NCBI GenBank assembly: GCA_022828595.1
Contig: JAKGHH010000002.1
Location: 83,172,076 to 83,236,075 of the forward strand
Length of the DNA: 64,000 nt
Direction: 5' to 3'
DNA from: Nelumbo lutea
Lineage: Eukaryota > Streptophyta > Magnoliopsida > Proteales > Nelumbonaceae
The translations under genes and the position numbers were made by a program. The first letter of the stretch is position 1. Each line of letters starts with the position of its first letter. Below, one piece after another: positions 57,701-64,000 of the stretch. The notes beneath the pieces were generated by a model, which was not told where the DNA came from, did not search any database, and saw nothing but the letters and a program-made list of their open reading frames with translations.

Positions 57701-59780
57701 CCCCCCCCCCACCCAAACTGAGCCCAATATTTAGGGTTATCAATAGGATAGGATTGGTTGCTCGGGCCACGTTTAGTTTGGCCTCTACCTTTATATCAAC
57801 ATAACTTATTAAAGCCCAAGTCTAAGCTTAGGCCAATCATCAAGCTGAGATTTAGAGTGTGCCTGATCATATAAATCCCGGATTGTGGTAAGGAAATTTT
57901 ATTCTTTGTTTCTCTCATTTCCTAGAAATATCTCTTCCTTATTTGTTGCTAACTTGTAACTATTTACAATGATGCCATTAATGAAAAGCTAACTATTTAT
58001 CTTATTTTTTTGCCTAACTCTCTTCATTACTATTCTGTGTCCAACATTTAAAGGTTGTCAATGGGTGGGGTTTGTTCTACGTAGCTTGGATATTTTATTT
58101 ATTTTAGTAAATTAAATTATTCATTTATATATTTTACAAAATTATGTAAGTTATTATCCATCGATTTTTATTTATTAAATTTACATTTAGATCAATTGGA
58201 TGTTTATTTATTATTTTACTAAGTGTATTGAGTCATTATATATATATATAATATTATTTAGTTTAATTAATTAATTAATAATTTATTTTTCTCTCTCTTG
58301 ATTGTTATTTTTTGGTTATCAAGGAGTTAGGTCTAGTGTGGTGTAGCATGTATTTATCACGTCCCAATAATTATTTAAATTTTATTTATTTACTTATTTT
58401 ATTAAACCAATACATTAGATACATTATTATGTATAAACTTTTATTTATTCGATTTATCCCGACAACAATAATAAATGAATATTTAGTTATTTTATTAAAT
58501 TCAATTATTGATTTGTTTATTTTACAAAATTAAGTAAGGTATTGTCCATATATTTATATTTATTGAATTTACCAAATTATTCATGTGATTAATAATTTAT
58601 TTAACTATTAAATTATTTCAATCTCTCTCCCTGAGCCAAATATTTAGGGCTATCAATAGGTTTGGTTTCATTTGCTATTAAAATTATTAACTATTCGGGC
58701 TGGGTTGGATTGGGATTTCGTTTATATCAATATAACATATTTATGCCCAAGTCTGAGTCTAGATCGAACTATGGGCCTAGATTATGAGCAGGAGCCTGAC
58801 GTTCATATAGAGACCAAAGAACGGTGAGGAAATTATTTGTTTCTCTCTCATTTTGTCACCTAATTATTTATATTGTTATTCTATTAAGTTAAAAAAAATA
58901 TTTATTGATTTTTCTAAATTATTTACTTCATAAACAAATTTTCTCTCTCTCTCTCTCTCTCCATCTCTCCCTCTTTGCGAGTTACATATTTAGGGTTGTC
59001 AATGGATTGGGTTTAGATCTAGATAGTTTGGATATTTATTTATTTTACCAAAAGTTAGTAAATCATTATCCATAGATTTTATTTATTTAATGAAATAAAT
59101 AATTAAACTAATTAGTGATTTAATTTATGAACAAAGTATTTCTCTTTCTCTCTCCCTTTTTAAGACTATCAACGGATTAGTTCTTGTGTCGGATATGCTA
59201 TACATGTCTTGTCCCAATAATAACTGAAAATTTTTTAATTTTTTTTACTAAATTAATTTATTCATTTTTTGTTTTAATAGATTAAAAAGATTATTCTCCA
59301 TAATTTTTTTATTTAATTCAATCCGTGACCAATATTTATGGTTGTCAATGGTGTGGGTTTGGATTTCGAGAGTTTGGATCAGTCTTGCACCAATCACAAG
59401 TGAATATTTATTTATTTATTGCTAATTGATTTATCTATTTTACAAAATTAAGTAAATTATTATCCATAGATTTCTATTTACTTAATTTACTAAATTCTTA
59501 ATCAATGAATTATTTTTCTAACAAATTAGTTTTCTCTCATCCCGGAGCCTATTTTTAGGGCAATCAATATGTTTGGTCAGGTGTGCGATAGGTGTACCTG
59601 CCTTGTCCCAATAATAAATGAGATTTTATTAATTTATTTTACTAAAACAAATTAATCATTAATTTTTGTACAAAATTAAATAAATTGTTATCCATAGATT
59701 CCTATTTATTTAAGTTAAACATTTCAAGTAATTAATAATTTATTTAACTAATAAGTTATTTCTCTCTTTCTCTCTCTGTT
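57701..59780 (+). repeat. B unit 7
   Basis: This unit is 2080 bp, with a C10 tract at its start. It has 'gatctAgatag' and 'ttaatGaaat'. A 4-bp loss occurs near 59712 ('ttaagttaaac'). Confidence 0.88.
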
Positions 59781-61867
59781 CCCCCCCCCCCACCCAAACT
59801 GAGCCCAATATTTAGGGTTATCAATAGGATAGGATTGGTTGCTCGGGCCACGTTTAGTTTGGCCTCTACCTTTATATCAACATAACTTATTAAAGCCCAA
59901 GTCTAAGCTTAGGCCAATCATCAAGCTGAGATTTAGAGTGTGCCTGATCATATAAATCCCGGATTGTGGTAAGGAAATTTTATTCTTTGTTTCTCTCATT
60001 TCCTAGAAATATCTCTTCCTTATTTGTTGCTAACTTGTAACTATTTACAATGATGCCATTAATGAAAAGCTAACTATTTATCTTATTTTTTTGCCTAACT
60101 CTCTTCATTACTATTCTGTGTCCAACATTTAAAGGTTGTCAATGGGTGGGGTTTGTTCTACGTAGCTTGGATATTTTATTTATTTTAGTAAATTAAATTA
60201 TTCATTTATATATTTTACAAAATTATGTAAGTTATTATCCATCGATTTTTATTTATTAAATTTACATTTAGATCAATTGGATGTTTATTTATTATTTTAC
60301 TAAGTGTATTGAGTCATTATATATATATATATATTATTTAGTTTAATTAATTAATTAATAATTTATTTTTCTCTCTCTTGATTGTTATTTTTTGGTTATC
60401 AAGGAGTTAGGTCTAGTGTGGTGTAGCATGTATTTATCACGTCCCAATAATTATTTAAATTTTATTTATTTACTTATTTTATTAAACCAATACATTAGAT
60501 ACATTATTATGTATAAACTTTTATTTATTCGATTTATCCCGACAACAATAATAAATGAATATTTAGTTATTTTATTAAATTCAATTATTGATTTGTTTAT
60601 TTTACAAAATTAAGTAAGGTATTGTCCATATATTTATATTTATTGAATTTACCAAATTATTCATGTGATTAATAATTTATTTAACTATTAAATTATTTCA
60701 ATCTCTCTCCCTGAGCCAAATATTTAGGGCTATCAATAGGTTTGGTTTCATTTGCTATTAAAATTATTAACTATTCGGGCTGGGTTGGATTGGGATTTCG
60801 TTTATATCAATATAACATATTTATGCCCAAGTCTGAGTCTAGATCGAACTATGGGCCTAGATTATGAGCAGGAGCCTGACGTTCATATAGAGACCAAAGA
60901 ACGGTGAGGAAATTATTTGTTTCTCTCTCATTTTGTCACCTAATTATTTATATTGTTATTCTATTAAGTTAAAAAAAATATTTATTGATTTTTCTAAATT
61001 ATTTACTTCGTAAACAAATTTTCTCTCTCTCTCTCTCTCTCTCTCCATCTCTCCCTCTTTGCGAGTTACATATTTAGGGTTGTCAATGGATTGGGTTTAG
61101 ATCTAGATAGTTTGGATATTTATTTATTTTACCAAAAGTTAGTAAATCATTATCCATAGATTTTATTTATTTAATGAAATAAATAATTAAACTAATTAGT
61201 GATTTAATTTATGAACAAAGTATTTCTCTTTCTCTCTCCCTTTTTAAGACTATCAACGGATTAGTTATTGTGTCAGATATGCTATACATGTCTTGTCCCA
61301 ATAATAACTGAAAATTTTTTAATTTTTTTTACTAAATTAATTTATTCATTTTTTGTTTTAATAGATTAAAAAGATTATTCTCCATAATTTTTTTATTTAA
61401 TTCAATCCGTGACCAATATTTATGGTTGTCAATGGTGTGGGTTTGGATTTCGAGAGTTTGGATCAGTCTTGCACCAATCACAAGTGAATATTTATTTATT
61501 TATTGCTAATTGATTTATCTATTTTACAAAATTAATTAAATTATTATCCATAGATTTCTATTTACTTAATTTACTAAATTCTTAATCAATGAATTATTTT
61601 TCTAACAAATTAGTTTTCTCTCATCCCGGAGCCTATTTTTAGGGCAATCAATATGTTTGGTCAGGTGTGCGATAGGTGTACCTGCCTTGTCCCAATAATA
61701 AATGAGATTTTATTAATTTATTTTACTAAAACAAATTAATCATTAATTTTTGTACAAAATTAAATAAATTGTTATCCATAGATTCCTATTTATTTAATTT
61801 ATTAAACATTTCAAGTAATTAATAATTTATTTAACTAATAAGTTATTTCTCTCTTTCTCTCTCTGTT
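59781..61867 (+). repeat. B unit 8
   Basis: This unit is 2087 bp, with a C11 tract at its start. It has 'gatctAgatag' and 'ttaatGaaat'. The CT tract near 61022 is slightly longer. Private changes include 'ttagttAttgtgtcAgat' near 61262. Confidence 0.88.
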
Positions 61868-63950
61868 CCCCCCCCCCACCCAAACTGAGCCCAATATTTA
61901 GGGTTATCAATAGGATAGGATTGGTTGCTCGGGCCACGTTTAGTTTGGCCTCTACCTTTATATCAACATAACTTATTAAAGCCCAAGTCTAAGCTTAGGC
62001 CAATCATCAAGCTGAGATTTAGAGTGTGCCTGATCATATAAATCCCGGATTGTGGTAAGGAAATTTTATTCTTTGTTTCTCTCATTTCCTAGAAATATCT
62101 CTTCCTTATTTGTTGCTAACTTGTAACTATTTACAATGATGCCATTAATGAAAAGCTAACTATTTATCTTATTTTTTTGCCTAACTCTCTTCATTACTAT
62201 TCTGTGTCCAACATTTAAAGGTTGTCAATGGGTGGGGTTTGTTCTACGTAGCTTGGATATTTTATTTATTTTAGTAAATTAAATTATTCATTTATATATT
62301 TTACAAAATTATGTAAGTTATTATCCATCGATTTTTATTTATTAAATTTACATTTAGATCAATTGGATGTTTATTTATTATTTTACTAAGTGTATTGAGT
62401 CATTATATATATATATAATATTATTTAGTTTAATTAATTAATTAATAATTTATTTTTCTCTCTCTTGATTGTTATTTTTTGGTTATCAAGGAGTTAGGTC
62501 TAGTGTGGTGTAGCATGTATTTATCACGTCCCAATAATTATTTAAATTTTATTTATTTACTTATTTTATTAAACCAATACATTAGATACATTATTATGTA
62601 TAAACTTTTATTTATTCGATTTATCCCGACAACAATAATAAATGAATATTTAGTTATTTTATTAAATTCAATTATTGATTTGTTTATTTTACAAAATTAA
62701 GTAAGGTATTGTCCATATATTTATATTTATTGAATTTACCAAATTATTCATGTGATTAATAATTTATTTAACTATTAAATTATTTCAATCTCTCTCCCTG
62801 AGCCAAATATTTAGGGCTATCAATAGGTTTGGTTTCATTTGCTATTAAAATTATTAACTATTCGGGCTGGGTTGGATTGGGATTTCGTTTATATCAATAT
62901 AACATATTTATGCCCAAGTCTGAGTCTAGATCGAACTATGGGCCTAGATTATGAGCAGGAGCCTGACGTTCATATAGAGACCAAAGAACGGTGAGGAAAT
63001 TATTTGTTTCTCTCTCATTTTGTCACCTAATTATTTATATTGTTATTCTATTAAGTTAAAAAAAATATTTATTGATTTTTCTAAATTATTTACTTCATAA
63101 ACAAATTTTCTCTCTCTCTCTCTCTCTCCATCTCTCCCTCTTTGCGAGTTACATATTTAGGGTTGTCAATGGATTGGGTTTAGATCTAGATAGTTTGGAT
63201 ATTTATTTATTTTACCAAAAGTTAGTAAATCATTATCCATAGATTTTATTTATTTAATGAAATAAATAATTAAACTAATTAGTGATTTAATTTATGAACA
63301 AAGTATTTCTCTTTCTCTCTCCCTTTTTAAGACTATCAACGGATTAGTTCTTGTGTCGGATATGCTATACATGTCTTGTCCCAATAATAACTGAAAATTT
63401 TTTAATTTTTTTTACTAAATTAATTTATTCATTTTTTGTTTTAATAGATTAAAAAGATTATTCTCCATAATTTTTTTATTTAATTCAATCCGTGACCAAT
63501 ATTTATGGTTGTCAATGGTGTGGGTTTGGATTTCGAGAGTTTGGATCAGTCTTGCACCAATCACAAGTGAATATTTATTTATTTATTGCTAATTGATTTA
63601 TCTATTTTACAAAATTAAGTAAATTATTATCCATAGATTTCTATTTACTTAATTTACTAAATTCTTAATCAATGAATTATTTTTCTAACAAATTAGTTTT
63701 CTCTCATCCCGGAGCCTATTTTTAGGGCAATCAATATGTTTGGTCAGGTGTGCGATAGGTGTACCTGCCTTGTCCCAATAATAAATGAGATTTTATTAAT
63801 TTATTTTACTAAAACAAATTAATCATTAATTTTTGTACAAAATTAAATAAATTGTTATCCATAGATTCCTATTTATTTAATTTATTAAACATTTCAAGTA
63901 ATTAATAATTTATTTAACTAATAAGTTATTTCTCTCTTTCTCTCTCTGTT
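61868..63950 (+). repeat. B unit 9
   Basis: This unit is 2083 bp, with a C10 tract at its start. It has 'gatctAgatag' and 'ttaatGaaat'. Confidence 0.88.
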
Positions 63951-64000
63951 CCCCCCCCCCCACCCAAACTGAGCCCAATATTTAGGGTTATCAATAGGAT
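63951..64000 (+). repeat. B unit 10, first 50 bp
   Basis: A new unit begins with a C11 tract and runs out of the window, so the array continues to the right. Confidence 0.85.

Larger units (their letters stand above)
44249..64000 (+). repeat. Homogeneous family B array, ~2.08-kb higher-order units
   Basis: Nine tandem units plus a partial one cover the window to its end. All are very similar by eye; differences are mainly homopolymer, CT and TA tract lengths and scattered single bases. Each unit holds two long L blocks (starting 'gagcccaatatttagggtta' and 'gagccaaatatttagggcta') and about seven short S blocks. The middle L block of the 13.5-18.6 kb form is missing. A TTG-initiated 73-codon open frame recurs once per unit (44857, 46940, 49021, 51100, 54147, 56229, 58312, 60392, 62479). 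It is a by-product of the repeat, not a gene. Confidence 0.92.

Noticed and set aside
44857..62700. A 73-residue open frame repeated nine times, once per B unit, almost identical
   Set aside because: It starts with TTG rather than ATG, has very low-complexity hydrophobic content (I, L, Y, N from AT-rich DNA), and its conservation is no higher than that of the whole unit. It is a by-product of array homogeneity.

Overview
The window looks like repeat-dominated heterochromatin from a plant nuclear genome, probably a flowering plant. It is AT-rich. It carries broken Ty3/gypsy elements with a plant initiator-Met-tRNA primer site, a plant L1-type LINE tail with a non-LTR RNase H, and kilobase-scale tandem repeats. 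I see no intact host gene, rRNA, tRNA or CRISPR array. Species and chromosome position cannot be read from the sequence. A pericentromere, centromere or heterochromatic knob are all compatible.

Two unrelated tandem-repeat families fill most of the window. Family A has a monomer of about 1.27-1.36 kb. It lies in + orientation at 1-527, 11114-11647 and 27598-43832, and in - orientation at 6149-11113 and 26667-27170. Family B is built from short, related AT-rich blocks, each ending in a CT/C-rich polypyrimidine tract. The blocks are organised in higher-order units. An older, diverged form of about 2.47-2.58 kb lies at 12915-19422, decayed fragments lie at 20883-26531, and a very homogeneous form of about 2.08 kb fills 44249-64000 as nine units plus a partial one.

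Layout: A+ (1-527); truncated gypsy element on - (528-2440) joined head to head to a truncated gypsy element on + (2446-6148); A- then A+ with an orientation switch near 11114; a second truncated - gypsy copy (11648-12914); old B array (12915-19422); unclassified insert plus the 3' end of a LINE on - (19423-20882); decayed B (20883-26531) with a GC-rich hAT-like insert, an unclassified insert and a MITE; a mosaic A/B junction (26532-26666); A- (26667-27170); the 3' end of a + gypsy element (27171-27597); the long A+ array (27598-43832), in which 39265-43480 is full of small insertions and looks like unpolished long-read sequence; an unrecognised coding-like piece on - (43833-44148); a gap of exactly 100 N (44149-44248); and the young B array to the end.

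Nothing here works as a gene set. The protein-coding pieces are pseudogenes of mobile elements: gag, zinc knuckle, protease, reverse transcriptase N-terminus, RNase H, polyprotein tail and the LINE C-terminus. The main biological content is the history of satellite formation: nested duplication, a roughly 360-bp deletion that made a shorter B unit which then amplified, an irregular 3.04-kb unit at a subtype boundary, and repeated A/retroelement junctions at one A position.
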